Of a stretch of 64,000 nt of DNA, positions 55,738 to 64,000 are shown piece after piece. The DNA is from Bradyrhizobium cosmicum (lineage in GTDB: Bacteria; Pseudomonadota; Alphaproteobacteria; Rhizobiales; Xanthobacteraceae): the NCBI RefSeq assembly GCF_007290395.2, contig NZ_CP041656.2:6729501-6793500 (forward strand), given 5' to 3'. The notes under the pieces are model-generated. The model worked only from the letters and a program-made list of their open reading frames with translations, was not told where the DNA came from and ran no database searches. A program made the position numbers and the translations under genes. Numbering within the stretch: position 1 is the first letter of the stretch; every line of letters starts with the position of its first letter.

Positions 55738-57282
55738 GTGTCGACATTCGAATGGATCATCGCGCTTCTGCTCGGCGCCGTTGCATTATCGGCGCTGGCG
55801 CGACGGATCAAGGTCCCCTACCCGACCTTTCTCGCCATCGGCGGCGCGCTGATCGCCTTCGTGCCGAACAGCCCGTCCTGGACGCTCGAACCCAACCTGG
55901 CATTGGCGCTTTTTGTCGCACCGGTGCTGCTGGATGCCGCCTTCGACACCTCGCTGCGGGACCTCCGCAACAACTGGGTTCCGGTCTCGACCCTGGTGGT
56001 GGCCGCGGTCGGCCTGACCACGGTCGGCGTCGCCTACGTCGCGCACCGGATGATGCCTGACATGCCCTGGGCTGCCGCGATCGCGCTCGGCGCCATCGTG
56101 GCGCCGCCGGATGCCGCAGCCGCGGTCGCGATCCTGAGCCAGGTCAAGCTGCCCCACCGCATGGTGAAGGTGCTGGAAGGCGAGAGCCTGCTCAATGACG
56201 CCAGCGCACTCCTGATCTATCGCATCGCCGTCGGCGCGGTCGTCATGGAGCATCTGAAATGGAGCGAGGTCGCGCCGACGATTGCGCTCGCGCTGGTCGG
56301 CAGCGTCCTCGCCGGTCTCCTGGCAGGACGCATCATCCCGCTGCTCATGGAACGCGTGAAGGAAGCGCCAAGCGCGATCATCGTACAGTTCGCCACCACC
56401 TTCATGGTCTGGATCGCCGCCGAGCATCTTGGCCTCTCCGGCATTCTCACCATCGTCGTCTACGCCATCACCATGGCGCGCACGGCGGGCGCGCGGATGC
56501 CGGCACGGCTCCGGGTGCCGTCCTTTGCGGTGTGGGAGACGATGGTGTTCGTGCTCAACGTGCTCGCCTTCATGCTGATCGGCATGCAGATGCGCCCGAT
56601 CTGGACACGGCTGGATGCCGACGTGCGCTGGGAGTATTGCGCGGCCGCAGGCTGGATCCTGCTCACGGTCGTCCTGGTCCGGCTGTTGTGGATCACCTTC
56701 TACCGCACCATACTCCGCGTGCTGATCGCACACGATATCTATCATCCGAAGGATCCCAAGGCGGTTGCCTCGCCCAAGGGCGGCCTCGTCATTTCCTGGT
56801 GCGGCATGCGCGGCCTCGTCACGCTCGCCACCGCTTTTGCCCTGCCCGAGAACTTTCCCTATCGCGACTTCATCGTCTTCGTCGCCTTCGCGGTGGTGCT
56901 TGGATCGCTGGTGATCCAGGGACTGACGCTGCGGCCGCTGATCCTTGCGTTCGGCCTCAAGGACGACGACCCCGTCGGGATCGAGGTCGCGCGGGCGCGC
57001 ACCGTCGCCTATCGCGCCGCGCTCGATGCCATCGAGGACGACCCGTCGGAGGAAGCCGAGATCCTGCGGCTCGAATATCGCGCCGTCCTGATGCAGGCGG
57101 ACGACGATCCGAACGGCGGCATCACCAGCGGCGAACTGCCCGCCGATCCCCTGCGCCGCCGCGCCATCGAGGCCGCGCGAAAATCGATCTTCGACCTGCG
57201 CGCGACCGAAGTGATCGGCGACGACGCGTTTCATCGGATCGAGGAAGAGCTCGATCGCGCCGAATTGAGCGCGGGCGGATGA
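55738..57282 (+). CDS. CPA1-type Na+/H+ antiporter
   Basis: A 514-residue cation/proton antiporter with about 12 helices and a C-terminal cytoplasmic domain (about 410-514). The exchange core has ALGAIVAPPDAAAAVAIL (the ND/DP-type motif) and LEGESLLNDASALLIYR, and GGLVISWCGMRGLVTLATAFALP is the NHE/NhaP helix. It expels Na+ or K+ in exchange for H+. The start is a GTG at 55738 with a GGGGA site nearby; another GTG at 55705 is possible. Confidence 0.88.
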   Translation: MSTFEWIIALLLGAVALSALARRIKVPYPTFLAIGGALIAFVPNSPSWTLEPNLALALFVAPVLLDAAFDTSLRDLRNNWVPVSTLVVAAVGLTTVGVAYVAHRMMPDMPWAAAIALGAIVAPPDAAAAVAILSQVKLPHRMVKVLEGESLLNDASALLIYRIAVGAVVMEHLKWSEVAPTIALALVGSVLAGLLAGRIIPLLMERVKEAPSAIIVQFATTFMVWIAAEHLGLSGILTIVVYAITMARTAGARMPARLRVPSFAVWETMVFVLNVLAFMLIGMQMRPIWTRLDADVRWEYCAAAGWILLTVVLVRLLWITFYRTILRVLIAHDIYHPKDPKAVASPKGGLVISWCGMRGLVTLATAFALPENFPYRDFIVFVAFAVVLGSLVIQGLTLRPLILAFGLKDDDPVGIEVARARTVAYRAALDAIEDDPSEEAEILRLEYRAVLMQADDDPNGGITSGELPADPLRRRAIEAARKSIFDLRATEVIGDDAFHRIEEELDRAELSAGG

Positions 57283-57348
57283 CGCTTTAAAGCGATAAAC
57301 TCCGCCGGCGGGTTTGAACCAAACGCCGTCTCCCCAGACTCATCCCTC

Positions 57349-58119
57349 ATGACGACATTGACTGACGACCGTCGTGTACGCGCGCGTGATGCGTCGCCTG
57401 CACGATATTTTTATCTCCATATGGCCCTGGCCTGTGCGGCCACCGCATTTCTTGGCTTTGCGCCGACCTATTGGATGCCGCTCGCCAGCCGGACGTTGTC
57501 CGCGAGCCCGGTGATCCATTTTCACGGATTTTTGTTCTTCACCTGGTCCCTCTATTTCGTGATCCAGACCTGGCTCGCGGCCTCGGGCCGCGCGGTCAAT
57601 CACCGCGCGCTTGGCATCGCCGGCGTCTCGCTCGCCACGGCGATGACGATCTTCGGCTTCCTCGCCTCTGTGACGTCGATGAAGCACGCGGCCGCGCTCG
57701 GGCAGACCGACGCAGGCATCGCCTTCTCGATCGTGCCGATGAGCGGCATCGCGTTCTTCGCAATGGTGTTCGTGCTCGCGATCATGAACACGCGCAGACC
57801 CGAGATTCACAAGCGCCTGATGCTGCTCGCCGCCGTCTCGATCCTCGATGCCGCGATCGCGCGCTGGTTTCTCACCTTCCTCGCGCCTCCCGGACCACCC
57901 GGCCCGCCGCCGGTGCCGGTGACCATCGCGCCGGCCGTCGTCGCCTCGCTCCTGCTCGTCGTCGCCATGGTGCGCGACTGGCGCACCGAAGGCCGCGTGC
58001 ATCCGGTCTACATCTACGGCACGCTCGCGCTGCTGGCGGTGAAGGTGTTGAACTGGCCGGTCAGCGAGACCGCGGCGTGGCATTCGTTCGCCGGCGGGAT
58101 TCTGGCGCTGGCGCAGTAG
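57349..58119 (+). CDS. hypothetical seven-helix membrane protein
   Basis: A 256-residue protein with about seven hydrophobic segments, starting MTTLTDDRRVRARDASPARYF. A conserved-looking HFHGFLFFTWSLYF segment and EIHKRLMLL lie in loops/helices; a His-rich HFHG and HKR pattern is typical of a widespread alpha/beta-proteobacterial membrane family without a known function. It follows the antiporter by 66 bases. No signal or domain further defines it. Confidence 0.7.
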   Translation: MTTLTDDRRVRARDASPARYFYLHMALACAATAFLGFAPTYWMPLASRTLSASPVIHFHGFLFFTWSLYFVIQTWLAASGRAVNHRALGIAGVSLATAMTIFGFLASVTSMKHAAALGQTDAGIAFSIVPMSGIAFFAMVFVLAIMNTRRPEIHKRLMLLAAVSILDAAIARWFLTFLAPPGPPGPPPVPVTIAPAVVASLLLVVAMVRDWRTEGRVHPVYIYGTLALLAVKVLNWPVSETAAWHSFAGGILALAQ

Positions 58120-58145
58120 GCGGCCGGAGCTTGTAAGTGACTATC

Positions 58146-58275
58146 CGTCACCCTGAGGCGGCCGCTTCTTCAGCGGCCCTCGAAGGGCGACGGCCCGGTT
58201 GTGTCGGGCCTGCTCATCCTTCGAGGCTCCCAGCGCAGTGCGATGCACTGCGCTACTCGCACCTCAGGATGACGG
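58146..58275. repeat. 130-bp palindromic intergenic element
   Basis: Ends CGTCACCCTGAGG and CCTCAGGATGACGG are complementary (with one mismatch), enclosing internal hairpins such as GCGCAGTG-CGATG-CACTGCGC. It sits between the convergent membrane-protein and SDR genes. Confidence 0.75.
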
Positions 58276-58291
58276 GGTTAGCTGACTTTCG

Positions 58292-59098
58292 CTACGCCCC
58301 CGCCTTGCATGTGATCCCGCCGTCCACCACCAGCTCGATCCCCGTCACATATTTCGATTCGTCCGATGCCAGGAACAGCGCTGCGTTGGCGACGTCCCAG
58401 GCCTCGCCCATGTGGCCCATCGGCACCTGCGCATCGCGCGCGCGCCACATCGCTTCGACGTCGCCCTTGGCATAGCTGTTGGCAAGACCCGCCGAGTGCT
58501 CCACCATCGGCGTCTTCATCAGGCCGGGCAGGATCGCATTCACGCGCACATGGCTCTTCGCGAACTCGACCGCAGTGGAGCGCGTCAGCTGGTTCATCGC
58601 CGCCTTGCTGGCGTTGTAGCTGACATAGGAGATCCCGACATGGCGGATCGAGGCGATCGAGGAGATGTTGATGATCGAACCGCCGCCCTGCTTCACCATC
58701 ACGGGGATGACATGCTTCATAGCGAGATAGGCGCTCTTGAGGTTGACGGTGAAGACGCGGTCCCAGCTCTCCTCGGCGACCTCGACCACGCTGCCCATCT
58801 CGGCGATGCCGACATTGTTGTCGAGCACGTCGATGCGGCCGTATGCCTTCAGGCACGCCGCGATCATCGCTTCGATCTCGCTTGCGCGCGAGACGTCCGC
58901 CGTGAACGCCGTCGCCTTGCCGCCTTCGCCGGTGATGATCTTCGCGGTCTCTTCGGCCGCAGGCCCATTGCGATCGACGCAAAACACCTGCGCGCCCTCG
59001 CGCGCGAAGGTCACCGCGGTCGCCTTGCCGTTGCCCCAGCCCGGGCCAATCGAGCCGGCGCCCACCACCATCGCCACCTTGCCCTTGAGCCGATCCAT
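58292..59098 (-). CDS. short-chain dehydrogenase/reductase
   Basis: A 268-residue SDR with a Rossmann fold. The cofactor motif is GAGSIGPGWGNGKA (an extended variant of TGxxxGxG), NNVG replaces the usual NNAG, and the catalytic set is NISS, then YVSYNASKAA (Tyr-x-x-x-Lys). The C-terminus LVVDGGIT is standard. It oxidises or reduces an alcohol or ketone with NAD(P). It lies 49 bases after the DUF1850 gene and may belong to the TRAP transporter transcript, suggesting its substrate is the imported compound. Confidence 0.88.
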   Translation of the reverse strand: MDRLKGKVAMVVGAGSIGPGWGNGKATAVTFAREGAQVFCVDRNGPAAEETAKIITGEGGKATAFTADVSRASEIEAMIAACLKAYGRIDVLDNNVGIAEMGSVVEVAEESWDRVFTVNLKSAYLAMKHVIPVMVKQGGGSIINISSIASIRHVGISYVSYNASKAAMNQLTRSTAVEFAKSHVRVNAILPGLMKTPMVEHSAGLANSYAKGDVEAMWRARDAQVPMGHMGEAWDVANAALFLASDESKYVTGIELVVDGGITCKAGA

Positions 59099-59147
59099 CG
59101 CGTGTCTCCCGTGTTGTTGTTTTGTCGTAGCTTGGACTGCATCCAGG

Positions 59148-59525
59148 CTACGGATCTCTGCAGACCTTCATCGTCGTGACGTTAGCACCGACGGGATGCC
59201 CGACAATCTCCGGTAGCGTCCGGCACTTCCCCTCATGGCACAACCGCCATTCCCCGGCCGCCCCGGAATTGCCCAGCACCACCTCCTGCATCGGGGCGCG
59301 CTGCGGCTGCCATTGAAACCAGCCGTCGACGAGGCGCGCCTCCGGCGGCGGCTCCATGCCAGGGCCGGTGCCCTTGACGCGGGCCTGCACCAGTTCGAGA
59401 CCGGCAGGGGTGACGCGCCAATCTTCCTGCCAGTCGACCTTCGCGATCGAATGCGTCCACACCAGCGTGAAGGCGGACAGCGCAAGCGCCTTCACGCCTC
59501 CGGCTGTTGCGAAGCAGAGGCTCAC
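59148..59525 (-). CDS. DUF1850 protein associated with TRAP-TAXI transporters
   Basis: A 125-residue protein with an N-terminal hydrophobic helix (about 5-25) and a periplasmic domain with TLVWTHSIAKVDWQEDWRVTP, GTGPGMEPPPEARLVDGWFQWQP and an LCHEGKC cysteine pair, the marks of DUF1850 (PF08905). This family is almost always next to fused TAXI-TRAP permeases. Its GTG start overlaps the permease stop (GTGA), so it is translationally coupled. Its exact role is not known. Confidence 0.85.
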   Translation of the reverse strand: MSLCFATAGGVKALALSAFTLVWTHSIAKVDWQEDWRVTPAGLELVQARVKGTGPGMEPPPEARLVDGWFQWQPQRAPMQEVVLGNSGAAGEWRLCHEGKCRTLPEIVGHPVGANVTTMKVCRDP

Positions 59526-61630
59526 GCGGCTTCGACGACGGCCGGCGGGCGCTGCCGCCATTGCCACAACACCAGCGCGGCGGCGAGCACGAAGCCCGCG
59601 GTGTCGCTGAAGGCGAATTCGCCGAGCAGGCACATCGCGGCGCCGAGCGCCACCAGACGTTCGAGCAGCGTCAGCCGCGTGAACAGGAAGCCGATCGCGA
59701 CCATGCCGAACAGCGCGATCGCCACCAGCGCCTTGAAGCTCGCCAGCGCCACCGCGCCGTAGAAGCCCAGCTTGGCCGCCATGGGATCTCCGGCCTGCAG
59801 CATCAGCGCCGGCGAATAGACGAAGATGAAGGGGATGACATAGCCCGCGAGCGCGATGCGCATCGCCTCCCAGCCGATCTTGTCCGGGTTCTCCTTGGCG
59901 ATCGGCGCCGCCGCGAGCGCAGCGAGCGCCACCGGCGGCGAGAGGTCGGCCATGATGCCGTAGTAGAATGCGAACATGTGGCTCGCGATCAGCGGCACGC
60001 CGAGCTTGGCCAGTGCAGGCGCTGCGAGCGCGGCGGTGATGATGTAGGTCGGGATGGTCGGAATGCCGGTGCCGAGCAGGATCGACAGCAGCATGGTCAT
60101 GATCAGTGCCAGGAACAGGCTCTTCTCGCCGAGCCCAATCACCCAGCCGCCGAAGATGGTGCCGACGCCGGTCTGCGACATCATGCCGATGATGACGCCG
60201 ACGATGGCGCAGGCCATGCCGACGGTGATCGCCGACTTCGCACTCTCTGCCAGCGCATCGCGACAATCGCGCAAGGCCTTGAACCCGCCGCGCACGAACG
60301 CCGTGATCACGATCAAACCGACGACGACGCTGGCGACCGGCACGATCTGCAGGCCGTCACGCGACAGCGCGGCGACGACGAGCGCAAGCCCGATCCAGAA
60401 GATGTAGCGGATCACGTTCGAGGAAGCGCCCGTCGTGATGGCGGTGCCGAGGATCAGCCCCACCGTCAGCGCGAGGCCCATGCTGCCGGCATAGAGCGGC
60501 GTGAAACCTTCGAACAGCATGTAGACGAGTGCTGCGAGTGGCAGTACGAGATACCAGCGCGTCACCAGCGCCTTCCAGGCGCTCGGGATCTCCGAGCGCT
60601 TCATTCCGACGAGGCCGTGCTTGCCGGCTTCCAGATGCACCATCCAGAAGGCAGACGCGAAATAGAGGATGGCGGGGATCGCCGCCGCCTTGACGATTTC
60701 CGAGTACTGGACGCCGAGCGTCTCCGCCATGATGAAGGCGACCGCGCCCATCACCGGCGGCATGATCTGTCCGCCCATCGACGCCGTCGCTTCGACGCCA
60801 GCCGCGAACGCGCGGCGGTAGCCGAACCGGATCATTAGCGGGATCGTGAACTGGCCGACGGTGACGACATTGGCGACGCCCGAGCCGGAGATCGTTCCCA
60901 TCATGCCCGAAGCAAACACCGCAACCTTGGCAGGTCCCCCGCGGGTACGGCCGAACAGGCCGAGCGAGACGTCGGTGAAGAGCTGGATCATGCCGGCGCG
61001 CTCCAGGAACGAGCCGAACAGGATGAACAGGAAGATGTAGGTCGCCGACACGTAAATCGGCACGCCGTAGAAACCTTCGGTGCCGAAGGACAGATGCGTG
61101 ACGATCTGGTCGAAATCATAGCCGCGATGGTTGAGCGGCGACGGCAGATATTGCCCGAAGAACCAGTAGAGCAGGCACGCGCCGCACATCAGCGGCAGCG
61201 CCGCGCCCATCAGCCGCCTTGTGCCCTCGAAGATCAGCACCGCCAGCAGCGTGCCGACCGCCAGATCGAGCTTGGTCGGATCGCCGTCGCGCGCGATCAG
61301 ATCGGCATAGAAGATCCACTGATAGATTCCGCAGAAGAAGCCGGCGCCGCCGATCACCCAGCCGAGCGCGCGGCCGGCGCCGCTCTTCGCGGTGAAATTG
61401 GCGATCAGGCCGAAGGTGAGCAGAACCAGGAAGCCGACATGGACGCCGCGCACCACCTGGCTCGGCAGATAGTTGAAGGCGGCGACATAGAGCTGGAAGG
61501 TCGCAAACGCGATGCCGATCCAATAGGCGAGACGGCCCCACCAGCCCGGGCCGAAACCTTCCGGAAAACCGTGCTCGAAATTGTCGAATTCGACCTTGAT
61601 GGGCTCTGCTGTGCCTTCAGCCTGCAACAT
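59522..61630 (-). CDS. TRAP transporter fused permease (4TM/12TM, TAXI type)
   Basis: A 702-residue membrane protein joining the small (DctQ-like, about first 180 residues) and large (DctM-like) TRAP subunits. Large-subunit segments such as MMGTISGSGVANVVTVGQFTIPLMIRFGYRR and GGQIMPPVMGAVAFIMAE, and later GTGIPTIPTYIITAALAAPAL, match the fused family TIGR02123. It imports an organic anion using a sodium gradient with the TAXI receptor encoded just upstream (61793-62740). The intervening gap holds an 83-bp palindromic element. Confidence 0.92.
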   Translation of the reverse strand: MLQAEGTAEPIKVEFDNFEHGFPEGFGPGWWGRLAYWIGIAFATFQLYVAAFNYLPSQVVRGVHVGFLVLLTFGLIANFTAKSGAGRALGWVIGGAGFFCGIYQWIFYADLIARDGDPTKLDLAVGTLLAVLIFEGTRRLMGAALPLMCGACLLYWFFGQYLPSPLNHRGYDFDQIVTHLSFGTEGFYGVPIYVSATYIFLFILFGSFLERAGMIQLFTDVSLGLFGRTRGGPAKVAVFASGMMGTISGSGVANVVTVGQFTIPLMIRFGYRRAFAAGVEATASMGGQIMPPVMGAVAFIMAETLGVQYSEIVKAAAIPAILYFASAFWMVHLEAGKHGLVGMKRSEIPSAWKALVTRWYLVLPLAALVYMLFEGFTPLYAGSMGLALTVGLILGTAITTGASSNVIRYIFWIGLALVVAALSRDGLQIVPVASVVVGLIVITAFVRGGFKALRDCRDALAESAKSAITVGMACAIVGVIIGMMSQTGVGTIFGGWVIGLGEKSLFLALIMTMLLSILLGTGIPTIPTYIITAALAAPALAKLGVPLIASHMFAFYYGIMADLSPPVALAALAAAPIAKENPDKIGWEAMRIALAGYVIPFIFVYSPALMLQAGDPMAAKLGFYGAVALASFKALVAIALFGMVAIGFLFTRLTLLERLVALGAAMCLLGEFAFSDTAGFVLAAALVLWQWRQRPPAVVEAA

Positions 61631-61691
61631 CGATAAGTCCCCGCGCCCATCGTCTGTGGCGCTTATAACATTGAGCCAATACTCACCACGC

Positions 61692-61774
61692 CGTCATGGT
61701 CGGGCTTGTCCCGGCCATCCACGACTACGGTGCCGCCAAGAACGTGGATGCCCGGGACAAGCCCGGGCATGACG
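61692..61774. repeat. 83-bp palindromic element, copy 2, between TAXI receptor and permease genes
   Basis: It begins CGTCATGGTCGGG and ends CCCGGGCATGACG. Its reverse complement matches 46122-46207 almost throughout: the first 39 bases are identical and the final 30 differ at one position, while the short centre differs. It is thus the same family in opposite orientation. Confidence 0.8.
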
Positions 61775-61792
61775 ACGTGGAGATAGCCGACC

Positions 61793-62740
61793 TTACTTGA
61801 TCAGCCCTTTTTCCTTGTAATAGCGGATCGCGCCGGGGTGTAGCGGAACCGGGCTGCCGGTGGCGGCCGTCTCGAGCTTGATCTCCTTGCCCGCGGCATG
61901 GGCATTCTGCAATTCCGGCAGCGACTCGAAGATCAGCTTGGTCATCTGGTAGGCGAGATCGTCCGACACCGTCGAGTTGGTCACGAGGTAGTTGACCACG
62001 GCCGCGGTCGGGACGTCCTTGTCCTGGCCGGTATAGGTGTTCGCGGGAATGATCGTCGAGATGAAGGGCGGACCGATCTTGTCGACGGTCTCCTTCGGCA
62101 CCGCGACCACCGTGATCGAGCTCGAGCTGGAGAGATCCTTCAGCGAGGCGACGCCAAGGCCGGCCGATTGCAGGGTCGCTCCCAGCTGGCGGTTCTTCAT
62201 GAGGTCGACCGATTCGGCGAACGGCAGATATTCGACCTTGCCGAGGTCCTTGTAAGTCATGCCGGCGGCCGCCAAGATCGCGCGGGAATTGAGCTCGGTG
62301 CCCGATTTGGGCGCGCCGACCGACAGGCTCTTGCCCTTGAGGTCCGCGAGCGTCTTGATGCCGGACTCGGCGGTCGCGACGATCTGAATGTAGTTCGGAT
62401 AGATCGCGCCGATGGTCCTGAGCTTGTCGAGCTTGGTCTTGAAGCCCGCCTCCTCGTCGCCCTCCCAGGCCGCTTTCAGCGAGTCGCCCAGCGTGAACGC
62501 CAGCTCGCCGCGGCCCTGCTGGAGCAGGATCAGGTTCTCGACCGACGCCTTGGTGGCCTGCACCTGCGTCTTCACGTTCGGAATCTTGTCGCCGTAGATC
62601 TTCCCGATCGCGACCCCGAGCGGGTAGTAGACGCCGGAGGTCCCCCCGGTCAGCACGTTGATGAAGGATTGCGCGTGCGCGCAAGGTGCCGACGCCGCCA
62701 GAGCAAGAGCCGCGGCCACGCCAAGAATCGTCCGTTTCAT
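61793..62740 (-). CDS. TAXI family TRAP transporter solute receptor
   Basis: A 315-residue periplasmic receptor with a signal peptide (1-23, cleavage near AHA-QS). The mature start FINVLTGGTSGVYYPLGVAIGKIYGD is the TAXI hallmark, followed by VQATKASVENLILLQQGRGELAFTLGDS and LADLKGKSLSVGAPKSGTELNSR, as in TIGR02122. Family ligands include glutamate, glutarate and related acids, but none can be assigned here. The start at 62740 (MKRTILG) gives a proper signal; the frame open to 62917 is Arg/Pro-rich. First gene of the transporter group. Confidence 0.92.
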   Translation of the reverse strand: MKRTILGVAAALALAASAPCAHAQSFINVLTGGTSGVYYPLGVAIGKIYGDKIPNVKTQVQATKASVENLILLQQGRGELAFTLGDSLKAAWEGDEEAGFKTKLDKLRTIGAIYPNYIQIVATAESGIKTLADLKGKSLSVGAPKSGTELNSRAILAAAGMTYKDLGKVEYLPFAESVDLMKNRQLGATLQSAGLGVASLKDLSSSSSITVVAVPKETVDKIGPPFISTIIPANTYTGQDKDVPTAAVVNYLVTNSTVSDDLAYQMTKLIFESLPELQNAHAAGKEIKLETAATGSPVPLHPGAIRYYKEKGLIK

Positions 62741-62921
62741 GATTTTGTACTCCCCAAACCGGCGGGGAAGTTGGCCGGATGAGAGGTGCGGGTCAACCCA
62801 TCCAAAAGACAAAACAGGACTGCAGTAAACGGCCGATCCGGCTCGACTTTTGGGAACCAGGCGGGGTGCGGCGAGGTGGCGCAGACACGGCATGGGCCGC
62901 CGCGCCGTCGCCGGCAAGCCC

Positions 62922-63401
62922 TCACTGGAACGTCATGTCCAGGCACTTGGAGATGTCGGAACCGAGGCCGGAGGAGATGGTGATGCAGCCGCGGATCTTC
63001 TGCGCGGCCATGTCGGCGGCCCAGATCGAGTAGCCGCCGGGGCCGAAGAACGAGTTGGTGTTCGGCGGCTCGGTCTCGGTCGCGTCGAAATCATACTTGC
63101 CGTCGGCCTCGAAGATGCGCGGCTTCTTGGTGCAGCCGCCGTCGGTCTGGACGTTGATGACTTCTTTGTTGTCGCGGGTCAGCGCCAGCGAGACCTGGCA
63201 GCGGAAATATTCCGAGGTCTTGGTGTTGAACAGATAAGTGTAGGACTTGCAGGTCGCGGTGTTCAGCTTGCCCGGAGCCAGGCCACGGCTGCACGAAATC
63301 CGCTGGTTGTGGCTGAGCTGATAGTCATCGGCCCGGGCGGCCGGCACCAGCGCCGTCAGCAGCAGCGCGGCAGTCCCGCAAACTTTCACGACATGGCTCA
63401 T
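62922..63401 (-). CDS. secreted hypothetical protein
   Basis: A 159-residue exported protein with a signal peptide (about 1-25, cleavage near ARA-DD). The mature domain has six cysteines in three likely pairs (ISCSRG, ATCKSY, FRCQVSL, GGCTKKP, RGCITI, SKCLDM) and a beta-rich pattern. No family recognised. Of two in-frame ATGs, 63401 is preferred because a GGTGGGGG ribosome site lies about 10 bases upstream; 63410 would be too close. Divergent from the next gene. Confidence 0.7.
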   Translation of the reverse strand: MSHVVKVCGTAALLLTALVPAARADDYQLSHNQRISCSRGLAPGKLNTATCKSYTYLFNTKTSEYFRCQVSLALTRDNKEVINVQTDGGCTKKPRIFEADGKYDFDATETEPPNTNSFFGPGGYSIWAADMAAQKIRGCITISSGLGSDISKCLDMTFQ

Positions 63402-63595
63402 TCGAATCATCCCCCACCAAGATTTTTGTCGAATTGCGTTCTAGACGGAAAGCGGAACATAGTCGCGCGGGGGCGAAGGGAAAATCACAAACTGCTGGCC
63501 AGGACGTGATGCGCTGCGGCGCTTTTGCGAATTGACCCGGAATTGCCGTTCGTGATTTGTTCAAGCCGGGCACCCCAATGACGGGGAGGATGGAT

Positions 63596-63913
63596 ATGGC
63601 ATTTTCAAAAAAGACATTTGCACTTGTTTCGATTGCACTCGCAGCCACGCTCGGCGCATTCGCCGCGCCCGCATGCGCGCAAGCTCCGGCAACGCCGTGG
63701 GAGCTCAAGCCCGACACGGGTTACGCCTATGACAAGGACGGCAAGACCCTGTCCTACAAGATGGGCACCAGCAATGCCGGTGAACTCCTGAAGGGCGCGA
63801 AGAAGGTGCCGAAGGGCACGTTGTTCTTCATCGGCCACAACGGACAGCTCTACATGCGCAGCGGCCCGTATCTCGAAGGCGACGGCAAGTTCAAGTTCGG
63901 GTCGGACCAATAG
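63596..63913 (+). CDS. small secreted hypothetical protein
   Basis: A 105-residue exported protein: signal peptide (about 1-30, cleavage near CAQA), then WELKPDTGYAYDKDGKTLSYKMGTSNAGELLKGA, VPKGTLFFIGHNGQLYMRSGPYLEGDGKFKFGSDQ. The mature part is basic and Gly/Tyr-rich, beta-like. The start at 63596 has GGGGAGG six bases upstream; other ATGs at 63557 and 63590 fit less well. I do not recognise the family. Confidence 0.7.
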   Translation: MAFSKKTFALVSIALAATLGAFAAPACAQAPATPWELKPDTGYAYDKDGKTLSYKMGTSNAGELLKGAKKVPKGTLFFIGHNGQLYMRSGPYLEGDGKFKFGSDQ

Positions 63914-64000
63914 GGCGGCGGAGTTGGCGGGGCGACAGCGCTGCCACACTCACGTGTCATCCTCCGCCTTGTGCGCTCTTGCGCACGGAGGCAGACGATC

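Noticed and set aside
63964..63993. hairpin GTGCGC-TCTT-GCGCAC near the window end
   Set aside because: A good stem, but no U-run within the window and the context is cut off.

Overview
The window is high-GC alphaproteobacterial chromosome, most likely Bradyrhizobium or a close relative. The pointers are ndvA (cyclic beta-glucan exporter), a TrcR/DUF1013 cell-cycle regulator, a TAXI-type TRAP transporter with DUF1850, an APH-fold ThrB, many small secreted proteins of types I know from Bradyrhizobium, and several intergenic palindromic repeats. Species assignment is inference; no rRNA or other marker is present.

Layout. 1-6.4 kb: end of an esterase, a small stress-promoter membrane protein, a DsbA-like thioredoxin, lrgAB with a divergent TetR regulator and an operator-like palindrome, two small secreted proteins (one PsiF-type), an AbrB-family membrane protein and dsbB. 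6.5-13.4 kb: tRNA-Leu(CAA), then a visibly AT-richer islet bounded by a perfect 16-bp copy of the tRNA 3' end. The islet holds envelope-polysaccharide genes (HAD-UbiA fusion, frameshifted gtrA, multi-spanning GT-C-like protein, OafA-type acyltransferase) and a 1.4 kb stretch without a credible gene; no integrase is visible. 13.4-15.9 kb: repeat-rich with a few small genes. 15.9-25.8 kb: DUF2235 lipase-like protein, a NarL-type regulator with a DesK-type kinase, a GMC oxidoreductase and small secreted or anchored proteins. 25.9-36 kb: two nitronate monooxygenase-like genes, an acyl-CoA ligase, a double-hotdog thioesterase, aspA, and a KaiC-like ATPase overlapping a hybrid histidine kinase. 36-49.6 kb: DedA/YqaA-type membrane protein, a hisE-like gene, an NMT1-type binding protein, ndvA, a D,D-carboxypeptidase, fadD, DUF924, peroxiredoxin, rnhA-thrB-ispH and trcR. 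49.7-64 kb: ompW, a lipoprotein, prpE, two paralogous TPR-LprI proteins, a Na+/H+ antiporter, an SDR, a TAXI-TRAP operon and two small secreted proteins.

Themes. (1) Three sites match the alphaproteobacterial general-stress sigma factor EcfG (GGAAC, 16-17 nt, CGTT/GGTT). Each lies just upstream of a gene: a 68-aa membrane protein, a Pro/Ala-rich anchored protein and the KaiC-like/kinase operon, so these may be coordinated in the general stress response. (2) The KaiC-like/kinase operon, without kaiA or kaiB in view, is the most unusual signalling unit. (3) The tRNA-Leu islet looks like a decaying, acquired surface-polysaccharide cassette. (4) An 83-86 bp palindromic element occurs twice in opposite orientation, once between the TAXI receptor and permease genes where it could act as an mRNA-stabilising or attenuating hairpin.
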